Below, one piece after another: positions 1-11,916 of a stretch of 40,186 nucleotides of DNA. Source of the DNA: Auxenochlorella pyrenoidosa. Its lineage: Eukaryota > Chlorophyta > Trebouxiophyceae > Chlorellales > Chlorellaceae. Every line of letters begins with the position of its first letter. Positions within the stretch are counted from its first letter, which is position 1. The DNA is taken from the NCBI GenBank assembly GCA_001430745.1, contig KQ482063.1, positions 927,929-968,114 of the forward strand. Reading direction: 5' to 3'. The position numbers were made by a program, and so were the translations under genes. The notes under the pieces are model-generated. The model searched no databases. It was not told the origin of the DNA and saw only the letters and a list, made by a program, of their open reading frames with translations.

Positions 1-2311
1 CGTGGTGTGCACGCCTCGATAGGCCTCGGCAGTCGCCAAGTGAAGGCAATTTGCTGCTTTGCAGGGGCAGCGTGGGAGAGAAGAGGGTGCTGAACAGCCG
101 CCAGGCGCCTCGCGGAGCTGCGGCGATTGCATGGCCGCCTACCCTTTGCGCGCAGGGCACAGGGCCCCACCCACCCGCCATGTTGAAGAGGCCCCCCGCG
201 CAGACGTAGGCGCCGGCCGCCAGGCGCAGCTCCGCGCTGGCCCGCAGCATGGCCAGCGTCTCCAAGCTGTCCTCGTGCAAGCCCTGCAGGCAGGCAGGGG
301 CGCAGGCAGCGCTCAGGTTGGAGGGTGCGGCAGTTCGGGGACATCTGCTGCAGCGCATTCGGCTTCTATCCGCCGGCCAGCAGGCTCACGAGGGCAGGGC
401 CATGCGTCCAAACTCCAACTGGACATTGCATGCACAGGGCAGTGTGGTCGTGCAGCGGCAGGGGTAAGCTGTCCGCCAGGCATGCCCACGCAACACTTGC
501 CCTGCCGGCCGGGCCCGGCAGGCGCTGCGCCAGGGGCAGGACCGCGCCCAGGATGACGCAGCAGCCCAGGGCGCCCTCCAGGCCGACCACCGTGAGCGGG
601 CGCAGGCTGAGGCCGGCCATGCCGTGCATGTAGTGGTCCTCAGTCACCAGCTGCGCGGCATGGATGGCCTCTGAGCCCTGCAGGCGGCACCCAGCACGCG
701 CATGGGCAGGTTGATGACGTGGCATGCCGGAGGAGAGGGGCGCGAGCAGCGGGCACACGCTACAGCGGCTGGCACGGCGCAAGGGGCACGCCCACTTGAA
801 GCAGGGGCCAGCGCAGCCGACATGAATTCAAGGCGCCACGATGGTGATGCAGTCGGGGCCCATAAGATGCCAAAGACTCACCACAACCAGGGCCATGCCA
901 GCCAGCATGCGTTCAAAGGGGACCTCTGCTGGTGCGGCCTCCTCGTGGCCTAGAATGCCAGCCAGCCCCACCAGGCAGATGCCTGCAGGCAGCCAGGCAG
1001 ACAGGTGAGCACTGCGGGACGTTGGACGTGGAAGGCACGGCGTGTGCTGGCTACTCTGATGCAGCACAGCCAGCATGGCCTGCTCACCTGCTCTTTAAAA
1101 AACGGCAAACCCGACGGGCACATGCGCATGCGACGCCCCTGATTCAACAGCCCGGGCACAGCATGCCCGGCGCTGGGTGCCCAACCTGCGACGTTCGCCG
1201 CGATGCCCGACAGCTGCCATTGGCCGAGCGTGCGGCGCAGAAATGCGACCGAGTAGAGCGCGGTGAAGAGCAGCTGGCTGGCGCGCAGCATTTGGTACAC
1301 GCTGACTTGCAGCCACATCAGGCCGACCTTGTGAGTGCCCTGCGGGAGAGCCAGCGCAAGCAGGAGGGGTTGCAAGCCAGGCAGTGGCCCGAAAAGCAGT
1401 GCAGCGCTGTCCCAGCACCCGTATACTCATCCCAAGGCGAGCATGCACGCGGCGCCGGCCTCACAGTGCTGATGATGTCGAAGAGGGTGGGTGCAAGGAT
1501 GAGGCCACAGGTGCGCAGCAGGCGGGGGAGCGCCAGATCTCGAACTCGGCTGCGCGGCCGGCGCTGCAGGGTTCCGCAGCCGCTGCCTGCGGTCCACCCA
1601 GAGCTGGAGTCGCCAGCTTGCTGCTGCTGCTGCTGCTGCTGCTGTTGAGCAGGTGCGGCTTGAGGCAAGAGAGGCTCATCCACGTTTGCGCCGGCAGCAT
1701 CGCCAGCTGGCCCCTGCGCTCAGTGCCGCCGTGCCTGCTGTGCCTGTCGTGCTGCCAGCGCATCCTGGCAAAAGTGTACCAGCGGGGCCACGACCACCAT
1801 CAGAGCCATTCCCATAAACATTAGCAGTGTCACAGTCCAGGGCTGCGGGACGGGACGGGTGAGCAACTGGGAGTGCAAAACAGATGTGCCACAGCCAATC
1901 GAGCATGCCGCAGCTGTGCTAGTTGCCTGCAGAGCTGCACGCACCCCACTGCTGAACCCCGAGGCATGCACTCATCCCCTGGCTTGCCAGGTGCAGGCGG
2001 CTGTCTGGGGCACGCTGGTCTGGCTGCGCGAAAGGTGCACCTTTCGAAACAGCTTTGCCTTGGCGCCCGGCTCCGGCCCCGTGGGCACCCGCAAGTTCAA
2101 CAGGGTCTTGCTCAGCAGTGTAGAGGCGGTGCCTGCAGGAAAGGCGGGATGCTGGCTGCGCTGAACAGGGGGAGCGGGCGGGCAGAGTGCAGGACGCCGC
2201 AGCGGCGACACAGGCGCAGCACCCGCCCCGGCGATCACCACTGGCGATCAGAAAGGCTGCGCCAAGGCCGATGCCGACACTCGGCTGTGGCCCCCATGCC
2301 GAGCGAGCCAT
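1..2311 (-). CDS. SLC35F6: SLC35F6-like membrane transporter, 3' end beyond the window
   Basis: Exons seen (transcript order): 2311-2239, 2132-2041, 1842-1780, 1713-1465, 1339-1186, 982-882, 677-501, 283-175; later exons lie left of base 1. All phases agree. The spliced protein follows the SLC35F6 family (drug/metabolite transporter fold, about ten membrane helices): helix 1 with 'ASGTASTLLSK', helix 2 'PWTVTLLMFMGMAL', then 'LAPTLFDIIST', 'VSVYQMLRASQLLFTALYSV', 'SEAIHAAQLVTEDHY', 'PLTVVGLEGALG' and 'LAAGAYVCAGGLFNMAG'. A poly-Gln loop (near 1620-1650) sits between helices 2 and 3 and is absent from animal members. The ATG at 2311 is chosen because it opens helix 1 directly. Intron 3 is only 66 bp. 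Intron 7 uses a GC donor (base 500). Substrate is unknown; human SLC35F6 is lysosomal/mitochondrial. The family call is firm, the function is not. Confidence 0.88.
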
Positions 2312-2736
2312 TAGCTACACTCCGGCTAGACACCCGCTTCGTCCTTGCTTTCGGAACTTTTCAACCGGGGGCGATAGCCTCAGGTCCGCTCGGCAGGGGT
2401 GCATCCCGGCTCAAACTATCAAGATGTTCGTGCGCGCGCAGCCACCACGCATTCCCCAGCTAAGTCACAGCCGCCGCCTGCGCTGCGACAGGCAGCCACG
2501 AGGGCAAGCACCTGGCACATTGGGTGCAGGTTTTTGCCTGGGATTTATGCATTTGCCAGCTAGAAACACAACAGCTCTTACAGCATTTGCTGGCCTCTCC
2601 ATGCAGCTCTGCGATCAGCCTCCACATCACTTCAACCAATCGAGGCATTGCTCAACAAAACCACCGTGCCAACAACCTGAAGAAAGAGACAGGAAGCACA
2701 GCATGGCACAGACACCAAGCCCACAGGCAACAATCT
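2312..2736. other. Intergenic: CPSF_A-like 3' region and transporter promoter
   Basis: This 425-bp stretch has no supported exon. It must hold the 3' UTR of the CPSF_A-like gene and the promoter of the SLC35F6-like gene, both minus strand. It is less GC-rich than the flanking exons. I see no TATA box or repeat. Confidence 0.6.
2578..2582 (-). terminator. Possible TGTAA polyadenylation signal
   Basis: The minus strand reads TGTAA about 155 bases past the CPSF_A-like stop codon. TGTAA is the established green-algal polyadenylation signal in volvocine algae. A five-base match is weak on its own. Confidence 0.3.
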
Positions 2737-5700
2737 TCAGAGAAGGAGCTGCGCAGCCAGGTTGCTCAATTGGGCGGCAAGCCGGGATGCGCCATCGCTG
2801 CCCACCACGCCGGCGGCCACCAGCACCGACCGCTGCTCAGCCGGCGGCATCAGTAGGTAATCCTGCAGCAGCTCGGCGTCAAGTACCGCCCCACAGGCCG
2901 CCTGCTGCGCCTGCTGCGGCTGCCCAGCGCCCGACGAGCTGCCGCCGCTGCTGGGCCGGCCGTCGGCTGCTGGGCCGCGCTGTGCCCGGGGGGTGCTGCT
3001 GCCGGGCTCCTCTCCCGGCCCGGTGCCCAGCCCTGCGGGCGCAGCCGCCGCCGCCGCAGCCGCTGCTGCTGCTTGCTCAGAGCCTTCGGGCGCTTCTGCC
3101 AGAGCCGGCCCTAGCAGGCCTGCCATGGCCGGGTCGGGCGCTGTCGGCGGAGGGTGCACAAATGCGAGTGCTGGGGGGCCGCCGTTGCAGGGGCCGCTGC
3201 CGTTGGCGCAGGTGCCACGGAAGGCGGTGAAACGGCCGGCACTGAGGGGAGCCGCTCCTGGGTGCTGCACCAGCGCCCGCTGCAGCAGCGCTAGCTGCTC
3301 TGCCTGCGAAGCCTCCAAAGGGAGCAACGCCACAGCGCCCCCCGCCGCCGTCACCGCCGCCATGCCCGGCATGCTGCCTGCTGCGCTGCCTGCTGCCGCC
3401 GCCCCGCTGGCGCCGCCGCCACGCTCCCCTGGGTCAGCCAGGCTGCCCGGCAGCAGCGCCACGGCCGGCTCTCCCAATGAAAAGGCGCAGAGCTGGTGCA
3501 GCGCGGGCTCGCACTTGGGCCAGCGCTGGCGAAGCAGGCGCAGCTGCCCATTCGCGTCCAGCACCGCCGCCGCGCGCGCCGTGCCGCCAGCGCCGCCAGC
3601 GCCGCTGCTGGAGCCATCTTGTGCAGATGGCAGCGCCACCGTGCCCACTGCCGGGCGGCAGGCGCTGTCGGCAGCAACCACAGTGAACCCCATCTCCTCC
3701 TCCTCCTCCTCGTCTCCACCTGCACCCTGGCCAGGGCCGCCCCCGCCGCGGGCCAGCCCCCTGCCGCCGGGGCCGTGGTGCAGGGCGTGCAGCCCCAGGC
3801 GCTGCCGCAGCTCGGCAGCGCCCGGCGGCGCCAGCCGGAAGCGGCGGGAAAGGCGGGCACGGGCCTGCTCGCGCGCGCGCGCCCCCTCGCTCTCCGGCTC
3901 GCGGTAGCGATACAGGGTGCCGCCCTCCCCTCGGTCTGCGGCAGCCAGCAGGCCGCCAAACACCTGCAGGGCGTGGCGCGTCCACAGGGTTGGACGATGC
4001 GCCGGGTGGCAGCATCGTGGCCCGCCCAGCTGTCAGTGCGCGGCGCGCGCCCGCAGCAACCAGCGCGCACACACCCCAAACAACACCAAGCCGACGCAGG
4101 CATGCCGGCATGCTCCGAGGAGCTCGTGCACAGTGCAGGCGCTGCCGCTCAGACTGCGCCAGAGCACCCCTGAGCCTGCAGGCACCATGGCTTGCCAGAG
4201 CACCGTCGCCGGGACACAAGCCTTACCTGCAGGCTGGCCAGCGGCCGGTTGGTGGGGATCCATGACACGCGGTGCAGCAGCTGCTCGCGCACCGACCACT
4301 CATACGCCACCAGGCGCCGCCCAACAGAGGCAAACAGCCGGGTGCTGGCCCTGCCGCTGCCGCTGCCACTGCCGTCGTCGCTGCTGCCGCCGCCGCTGCT
4401 AGTGAGGCCTCGCAGGCTGGCTGGCCCCGTGCAGAGGGCTAGCACCCGGCTGGGAAGGTGCAGCTGCGACACAGGGAGGAGCTGGAGGCGGCGCCGCGGC
4501 GGCTGCTCCCACGGTGGCGGCGCACCCTCGCCTGCTGCTGCTGCCGCCCTGCTGGCGCCGCTGGAGGCCGCGGTGGGTGCGGTAAGCTGCAGCAGCAGCA
4601 GGCGGCCCTGCAGGGCGGTGCTGCTCTCGTCGTCCCACTCCTTGCCCGTGCCGCCCGCCTGGTCGACGCACCCAGTGTGGTCGATGCTTGTGCCCACCAC
4701 TATGAAGCCTCCCCACGGGCGGCCCTCCGCTGCGATGGAATGTAACGCAGATACAGCCTCTGCTGCTGCTGCCGCCGCGGCGGCAGCAGCAGGCGATTCC
4801 GGGCTGAAGGCGATGGGGTGGGAGCGCAGCTGGGCGCTGCTGCCGCCCTCCTCGTCGCTCAGACCACCCCGCTGCACTGCTGCCGGTGTGCCTGCGCCCT
4901 CCGGGGCCGCGCCTCTGGCAGCATCTGGGCTTGGCCCCTTCTCAAAGGGGTCCCACACGGTGAGGGCGGTAATGCTCTCGCCAGGCATGAAGGAAGAGTA
5001 GCGAGCCAACGGCTCGCCTGCACAGGGTATGGCCAGGGAGGAGAAGCACAAGTGGTGTGGGCGCCCCCAACAGCTTGAGGCAGGCAGGGGCCAGGCCCGG
5101 GCAGACCAATGGGCATGCCCATGTGGTGCCTTGCAAGCGTGCCAGGCAACCGTGGCGGCAGGTCCAGCACGTGCGCAGGCAGAGCAACCACCTTGTCAGT
5201 TTGTTTATTCACTAAAAAAATGAATATTTTCCGCAGGCCCTCACCGCTGGAGGGGTCCACCACCACCACCATTCCTGTCTGTTCAGGCTCGTCCCCCTCC
5301 TCCCAGCCGCCCTCCAGCAGCCGCTGTGGCGGCGCAGTGGGCGCGCAGCCAGCCACCAACACACCACCGCTGGCTGCATGGACCGCCACCCGGCTGGGCT
5401 GCAGGCGGTGCGGCAGCGGCCAGCTGCGGGTGCAGCCCAGCTGGATGGTGTCGAGCGCAACCAGGCGCAGGCAGCCGTCGGCGGAGGCGCACAGCAGGAA
5501 TGGCTGCTGCTGACCCTGCTGCTGGTCGAGCTGCTCTGGCTCCTCGGCGGCAGCACCCAGCATGAAGCTGCTGCTGGCCAGCCCGCCGCCATCCAGCAGC
5601 AGCGGGGCAGCCGCCTGCACCTGCGCCAGGCCCAGCCGCTGGCACCGCACCCTGCCAGCTGCGCCGCCAGCAGCCTCAGGGGCGCAGCGCAGCAGGCACA

Positions 5701-8700
5701 CTCGGTCGCTGAGCACTGCAGCCACGGGGGGGCCGCCGCGGGCGCCGCCGCGCCTGGGGCCGGCTGGGGCGGCGGCAGCGGCAGCAGCACCGCGGGCATG
5801 TGGCTCAGCGACAGGGCCAGAAGCTCCTCGTCCTCGCCCCCCTGACCACCCAGGCTGCAGCGCAGCTGCAGGATGGAGCCAGTGCGCAGGCCAACCACAA
5901 GGGAGGTCGCCGGTGCTGCCGCAGCCTTTGCAAGCTCGGAAGCGTCGCTGCAGCCGCTGCTGCCACCTGAGCTTGGCGAGAGCAGCAAAAGGCTTTCCGG
6001 CGTGAGCTGCTCCCGCTGGAAGGAGCGAGGGGACAAGGGGCTGGCCGCTGCCGCCGCCGCTGCCGCCGCTGCGCCTGGCAGGCTACCCGCGAGGCTGCTG
6101 GCTGCGAGGTCGATGCGTCGCAGCACCACCAGGCTGGCATGCTGCGGCCGCTGCGAGTCCCAGCGCAGCTCCAGCAGCAGCACCTGGGAAGCATACGTGC
6201 CCACCGCAAACACGCCGCAGCACAGCTGCCCCGGGCCCTGCAGGTGCCCGGGCAGCACCAGGTTGCTGGCGCACGACACCTCGGCTTCAAGTCGCAGCGC
6301 CGCCGCCTGCACCAGCTGCGGCAGCAGCAGCGGCTGCTGCTGCTGCTGCCCCTGCTGCGCTGGCTGGCCGCCCTCGCTGCCACCGCCGGCTGGCAGCAGC
6401 GCGCACAGCTGCCGGGTGGCCCCCGTGCAGAATGCCAGCACGCCGACCTCGGCCACCGCCGCAGCGCCGATGACGCTCCCCGCCGGGGGCTGCCACGCGA
6501 ACAGCAGCCCACTGGCGCTGGCGCTGTCACTGCCGCTGGCAGCGCCCAGCTGCCCGCTGCTCTGCCGGCTCATGGCGGCGGCAGCAGAGGCTGCAAATAG
6601 CACTACCCCCTGGGAGGTGACCTGGGCAACAGCCGGGGCGGTGCCTGCGGGGCCGGCGAGGTTGCCCGCCGCCAGCGTCTGGGCCGCGGCTTGCAGCCCC
6701 AGCCGGTCGGTCACGTCGCGGAACACGCCGCCTGCAGCAGGATGGGCCCCCAGGCGCGAGTCGACGGCTGCAGCTTGCCATGCAAAGCAAGGCAGGCCCA
6801 GCTGCTCTCCATATTTATGCTGGTCTGCTCCCCCAGTAGTGGGATGCAAGGCCGCGACCCATTTCTTTCCTCCTCCCCCGACCCATCTTGTCCCCCTCTC
6901 GTTAATTGAATTTCGTAAATGGACTTCGTACACGTCGGGCCTCACCGTGCGCCGCCAGCAGCCGGCTGCCCCCCACGTAGCTCAGCAGCACCAGGCTGTG
7001 CTGGCGGTCGGCAGGGCAGCGCTTCAGGCCCCACAGCCCCGTGATGCCCTGCAGTGGCGGCCAGGAGGGCGGTCCTAAGGGCTTGGCCGCGACAGGTGCT
7101 ATGTAAGAGCAGCAAGACAGCTGCAGAGGGGTCCGACGTCTGCATACGTTGCACCCAGAGTGTTGGATCCCTCGGAGCATGCACTGGGTGGCCTGAGGCT
7201 GCACAGCGCCGCAGGCTGCTGGGCTGCAGGCAGGCCTGCCGCCCTGGCAGCTCACCTCTGCGGCCCCCGGCAGCTCAAACACAGTCTCTGGCTTTGGGTC
7301 TTGGTACAGCACACACAGGCTGCCGCCGCTGCCGCCGCTGCCACGGCACGCCGCATACAGCTGGCGCTGGCCGCCGCCTCCGCTGGCGGTTGTTGTTGTT
7401 GGAGGCCCCTCAAGGTCTGCCAGTGCACAGTCCACCACCGCCCCCGCCGCAGGCAGGGTGCAGCCGCCCGGTGCGCCGGCCTCTGCCCAGCCCAGCGCCT
7501 GGTGCGCTGCCAGCAGGTGCGGCGGCAGCAGCGGTTCGTATGCTGCCCGTGCGCATGCCAGCTGTAGCAGCTGCGCCCCCGCTGCGTCGGTGCAGTACAC
7601 GAGAAGGCCGTTGGGCAGCGCTGCCAGGCAGCGCGCTGGAGAGCCCAGCCGCACTTGCTGGTCGGGCGCATGCGGCAGCAGTGGCAGGCTGGCGCTGCCG
7701 GGCGCCCCGTACTCCGCGGGCGGCAGGCGGGACGGCAGCGCCAGCCGGCAGAGCCTGCCGTCCTCCAGGGCGCAGAGCAGGACGGGCGGGCCCTGCTGCG
7801 CCTGCTCCCAAGCGCAGCAGGTGATGAAGCGCCCGCTGCCGGCTGCCGCGTCTGCCGCCGCTGCCTCTGGCATTGCATCCAGGTCTCCCTCGCTGGCTTC
7901 GCTGGCCACTGGCGTGCCCTCGGCAGCCGCAGCATCCATGTCTGCTGTGCCCGTGTCGCTGCCCCCCGCTGCCGGCGCTGCCGCCAGTTGCTCCGCCTCC
8001 CCTGCCGCTGCTGGCATGCCTTCGTCCCCTGCCTCGTCCTCTGCCATGCTGCCGGAAGCGCTGGAGGCAGCCATGGGCTCCAAGCCGTCCTCCCCTGCCC
8101 CCACCCCAGCCTCTGCTGCTCCATTCTTCGTCGAGCTGGTGCCTGCGCTGCCTGCAGGGCTGCCTGGACGGACTGCGGCTGCTGGAAACGTGTCTTCCAG
8201 GTCTTCCAGGTCCGGCGTTCCCTCCCGCCGACCAAGCAGGCGCGGCCGCCGGTGTGCCTGGCTGGCGCTATCCTGGTGCCGCCACCAGTGCTCCAGCGCC
8301 GGACCTGCCCCTTGCTGCTGCTGCTGCTGCTGCGCCTGCTGCTGCACCTCTGCTGCCTCTGCGCCGCCTGCAGCATCACCCGGGACGAACAGCTCCAGGC
8401 CTTGCTCCCTGAGCAACAGCCACTCCCCCGCCAGCTGCGGCTGCCCTGGCTGCCCTGCCGCCGCCGGCAGTTGCACCAGCGCCCGAGGCTGGCCCAGCCT
8501 GACGAGCTGCCTGCCGCCACCCTTGCCGCTGCCTCCTGGAGCGCTGGCCGTCAGGTCCTTGGCCAACGGCTGAAAGGCAGCAGTCTCAAGGGATGCGGTG
8601 AGGTCGAGGCTGCCGCCGTCGCTGCCGGGCAGACAACCAAGCCAACAGCGTGCAGCATAGGCAACTGCCGCGAACGCGCCGGTTTGTGGGTGCTGGTGCA

Positions 8701-9957
8701 GCGCTGAGAGGTGCAGCGTGAAGCTATGCACGTGCTCGTCAGCCGCCTCCGGGGATGCTGCTGCCTGCGCTGCACTGAGCGCAAGCCCCTGGCCACTGGC
8801 AGCGCCGCTGTCAGCGTCGCAGCTGCCCTCTGCAAATGCCAGGCTCCACAGGTGCCCCCGCAGATTGAGCATGTTGGCACGGCTGAAGGGCCCACATAGC
8901 ACGTCGCCAGTGCCTCCGCAGCTGCTGCCGGCGACGGGGGCTACCGCTGCAAACAGGCAGACGAAGCCGCGCAGGCTTGCAACGGCGATGGCGTGGCCCA
9001 AAGGGTGCACCGCCAGCTGGCACATCGGGTCATCTGCAGGCTCCCGCGGCAGCGGCAGCTGCTGCAGCGCCACAAACCTGCGGCAGCGGCGGCAGTGGCC
9101 GGGAGAAAGGCCCAACAGAAGAATAATATCAAATAAATTTCCTTTTTCTCTAAAACCATGGCAGTTGGCGAGGGAGGCTGGGATGTGTCTGCTGCTGGGT
9201 CGTGCATGACGAGTCTCATGGCGGCAGCATGGGAGGCGGAACAGGCACACGGAAGATCCTGCAACTCCGCAAAATATGCAGCACCCACCTCCCTGCTGCA
9301 CCGTCGTAGCGCAGGATGGACAGGTGGCCAGAGTCTGTGAGCAGGGCCAAGCAGTCCTGCAGGGTGCGGGGGGAGGTGTCGCGGAGGAAGCACACGAATG
9401 GATGGAGGGCCATGCTGCCGAAGAGTGTCAGTTCCAGAGATTCGGATTGCTTATTGGAGAAAATTGCCAGCAGATGGACAGCTGTAAGCTGGCCGCACCT
9501 GGCCTGCGCTGCCAAGTCCGCCGCCAGGCACCACAGCCAGCGCCCGCACGGTCGCAAACAGCTGCTGCTCGCAGATGACTTCCAGCTGCCCCTCTCCATC
9601 TCCGGGTCCAGCCGAGCCCACCAGCAGCTGCAGGACGGTGTCGCTGGCCGCGGCGACTGCCGGGTTTCCACCACCCAGCAACAAGCCGGCCGCTGCGCAG
9701 GTAAAGGCCCGCGATCTGACGATCGGTCGCGCCAGGAGGGACGGCATGCTTCTACGAGACAACTCTGCTGCTTCGGCCTTCAGCTTGAGAGGAGCTGCCG
9801 CCAGCGAGGCACTCACCGCCGCCGCAGCATCCCCCTGCAGCATCTCCAGACTCTCCGTAAAGGCTGGTTGTTTCGGAATGAAAAAGAGTCCTGTAGTTGA
9901 ACCAAGGGGTTTGAATGTCTGAAACCGGCATCTGAAACTCTTGTTCACATCAAACAC
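2737..9957 (-). CDS. Large CPSF_A/DDB1-family beta-propeller protein
   Basis: Exons: 9957-9499, 9356-9289, 9077-7256, 7048-6946, 6731-5245, 5017-4227, 3963-2737; about 1,980 residues. The family (DDB1, SF3B3, CPSF160) forms beta-propeller scaffolds for DNA-repair, splicing or polyadenylation complexes. The closest plant type I recognise is the Arabidopsis 'CPSF A subunit protein' At3g11960. Anchors in order: 'EVICEQQLFATVRALAVV' and 'CLALLTDSGHLSILRYDG' (N-terminal MMS1-like part), 'GITGLWGLKRCPADRQHS', 'GVFRDVTDRLGLQA', 'PGESITALTVWDP' plus 'WGGFIVVGTSID' (start of the CPSF_A domain), and a C-terminal 'VLDAELLQDYLLM' helix. Long Ala, Gln and acidic low-complexity inserts, for example near 8320 and 6050, bloat it beyond plant relatives. 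One frame break lies in exon 5 at a G7 run (5726-5732). The start is uncertain: ATGs at 9957 and about 9843 are both possible. All six introns are GT-AG. Confidence 0.82.
5726..5732 (-). other. Frame break at a homopolymer in the CPSF_A-like gene
   Basis: The plus strand has seven G (seven C in the sense strand). Conserved coding sequence ends before it in one frame ('LLPLPPPQPAPGA') and resumes after it in another ('VAAVLSDRVCLLRC'). No intron fits between. One more C would restore the frame, so a base-call or assembly error is more likely than a real mutation. Confidence 0.7.
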
Positions 9958-10165
9958 ATTCGGTCGGTACAGTAGCTAGTAGCTGCACGGTGCTCATCTG
10001 CTTTCCGGCACTGCCATGGCAGGGGACAGGCTGGCTGGGCTCACATGCTTTACTTTGCACATGCATTTCAGCGGGACATGCATGATCACTCAGGCGCGGG
10101 TGGGGACTTTGGCAGAATGCATGCATGCCTCCTTGAACCCTGCGCTGTGCGGTGCCGTCTCAGTG

Positions 10166-11760
10166 TCACCCAGCTGGCATCTGAGCCGCCGCAAGCGCAC
10201 GTGACGAGGCCACGCCCCTAGCCAGCGCATACACATTGCCAGCGAGCAGGCAGCAGGCGGCGCCTAGGGTGACAGCCACCGGGAAAGAGCGTCCTGCACC
10301 CCGACAGCAGTCTCGCAGGGCCAAATCCAGGCGCATCAGGGTGCAGCCTGCCGCGGTGGCCAGGCGCTGCGCCTTGCCGCCCGCTCCTCGCGTCGCCCCT
10401 GAGCGGGGTAGTGTGCAGGGGCTGGCTAGATCCTCCTCCGCTTCTCCCCCCAGCTCAACGATCTGGGGAGATTGTAGGCCATGCAGCCGTGCAGCCGGTG
10501 GGGCGGTGCAGCCGGCCACCAGCGTCGGCAGCATCACGCCCACCACGCCCTGCAGCCAGCCCAGCATGGCCTCGCAGCGCAGGCGGTGCAGCAGAGGGCC
10601 TGCGGGGGAGGGCCAAGCCAACGCACAGCGGTCAGGAAGTTGGTGAGACCCAGACTTACTCCCAACATGTGCTGCATTGACTCACTCCCCTGGCACGTCA
10701 CCTGGCAGGTGTGCCAGCCTGGCTGCTGGGGGCTGCAGCGGCCCCGCCAGCAGCGGCGCCCACGCCTCCAGGCAGCCCCAGGCGGCGCCCAGCCGCCGCT
10801 GCATGTCAGGGTGCGCCAGCAGAGGGGTGGCGCAGAAGGCGGGGTTGGCTGAGGTGAGCCACACCAGCGCCGCCTGTTGCGCCAGCACCGCCAGGGGCGG
10901 CTGGTACAGCAGGGAGCCGATGAGCGCCATGGGCAGCAGGCGGGTGCCTGCAAGGGGGGGAGTTGTGCAGCTAAATACAGGGGCGGGATGGCATGGCACC
11001 CTCTGCTGGATCCTGGATCCATGAGGGCAGGCATCAACCACCACACAATGCATCGTGTGTGGAGGAGCCTGATCCTCACCAGCCGGCAGGCGCAGCCAGT
11101 CCTGGGCAGCGCTCACGGGGCCGGGGGAGGCCGGCCTGGCCAGCAGCACCGCATCCCCCTCCTGCGCGGTGCGCTGCGCCGGCACGGTGGCGATGGCTAT
11201 GCGCAGAAAGGTTATGAGCAGCACCCTGCAGGGAGGTCGTGAACAGCAGGAGCACTTCAGCACAGCGTGAGGAAGCCGCCGGTTCTTGAGAGCACAAGCG
11301 GGTTAGGCAGGCCAAGTGGTGTCCCCTGCTTTCCTCACCGGTACCGCAGCCACCTGCGCAGGTCCAGGCAGGTGCAGGCCCAGAGGCAGACTGCCCGCAG
11401 AGCCAGCAGCAGCGCCTGGTATGCGTGCTGGCGTGCTGTCAGGGCGAGCGCTGAGCGGCGGTACAGCGCCAGCTGCAGCAGCAGGCTGAAGAGGGTGACA
11501 GCCTGCTCAACGCGGCGCATGAGCTGCAGACGGTGCTGCTGCGCTGCTGGCTGCTGCGGCAGCCTCGGCAGCGGCTCGGCACCTGCAGTGGGCCCGCTGC
11601 CGTTCTGCCCACCGGTGCTGCTGCCCCCGGCGGGGCTGGCGGCTCCAGCAGCCTGTGCACTAGTCTCTCTCTGGGGCACTGTGTGCAGGGGCGCTAGCAG
11701 CTGGGCAGGGGGGTCGTCACGAGCCCTACTCCTCTCGGCTCTGCTGGCAGAGACGTGCAT
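10166..11760 (-). CDS. Multi-pass membrane protein, unknown family
   Basis: Exons: 11760-11339, 11225-11080, 10947-10702, 10599-10166, joined in phases 2, 1 and 1. I do not recognise the family. Several hydrophobic segments are visible, for example 'AVTLFSLLLQLALYRRSAL', 'VLLITFLRIAIATV', 'LLPMALIGSLLYQPPLAV' and 'PVAVTLGAACCLLAGNVYAL', with Ala/Leu/Trp-rich helices and loops rich in Pro, Gln and Ala. The order of blocks and the 'LYR-SAL' signature near the first helix resemble the plus-strand gene at 35318-36800, so the two are probably diverged paralogues. The start is unsure: in-frame ATGs occur at 11760 and 11916, and an upstream exon cannot be excluded. The downstream neighbour on the same strand begins about 210 bp away. 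Existence is fairly sure; function is unknown. Confidence 0.6.
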
Positions 11761-11916
11761 TTCTGGCGAAATATTGTGAATGGTGCGTTTGGCATACCGA
11801 GATGTACCACAGGTCGCACGGAAGCATCCAAGGAGACAGGCGGGCACGCTGCGGCGGCAAAGCGGCGCAGGCCGAGCTGGGCAAGGCTTTGAGGGCCTAC
11901 CGCCGCTATCAGACAT

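Noticed and set aside
1720..1722. In-frame TGA in the transporter as a selenocysteine codon
   Set aside because: SLC35F6 proteins are not selenoproteins, and a 66-bp GT-AG intron removes the codon in phase.
2187..3907. Long plus-strand open frames across 2.2-3.9 kb (up to 347 codons)
   Set aside because: They are antisense to the conserved CPSF_A-like C-terminal exon, are rich in Ala/Pro/Arg and lack any family motif; high GC makes such shadows common.
5700..5760. Programmed ribosomal frameshift in the CPSF_A-like gene
   Set aside because: No slippery heptamer plus pseudoknot is evident, and relatives do not need one; a homopolymer error is simpler.
5873..7078. 401-codon plus-strand open frame
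   Set aside because: It lies opposite a conserved CPSF_A-like exon and consists of low-complexity residues; no splice or family support.
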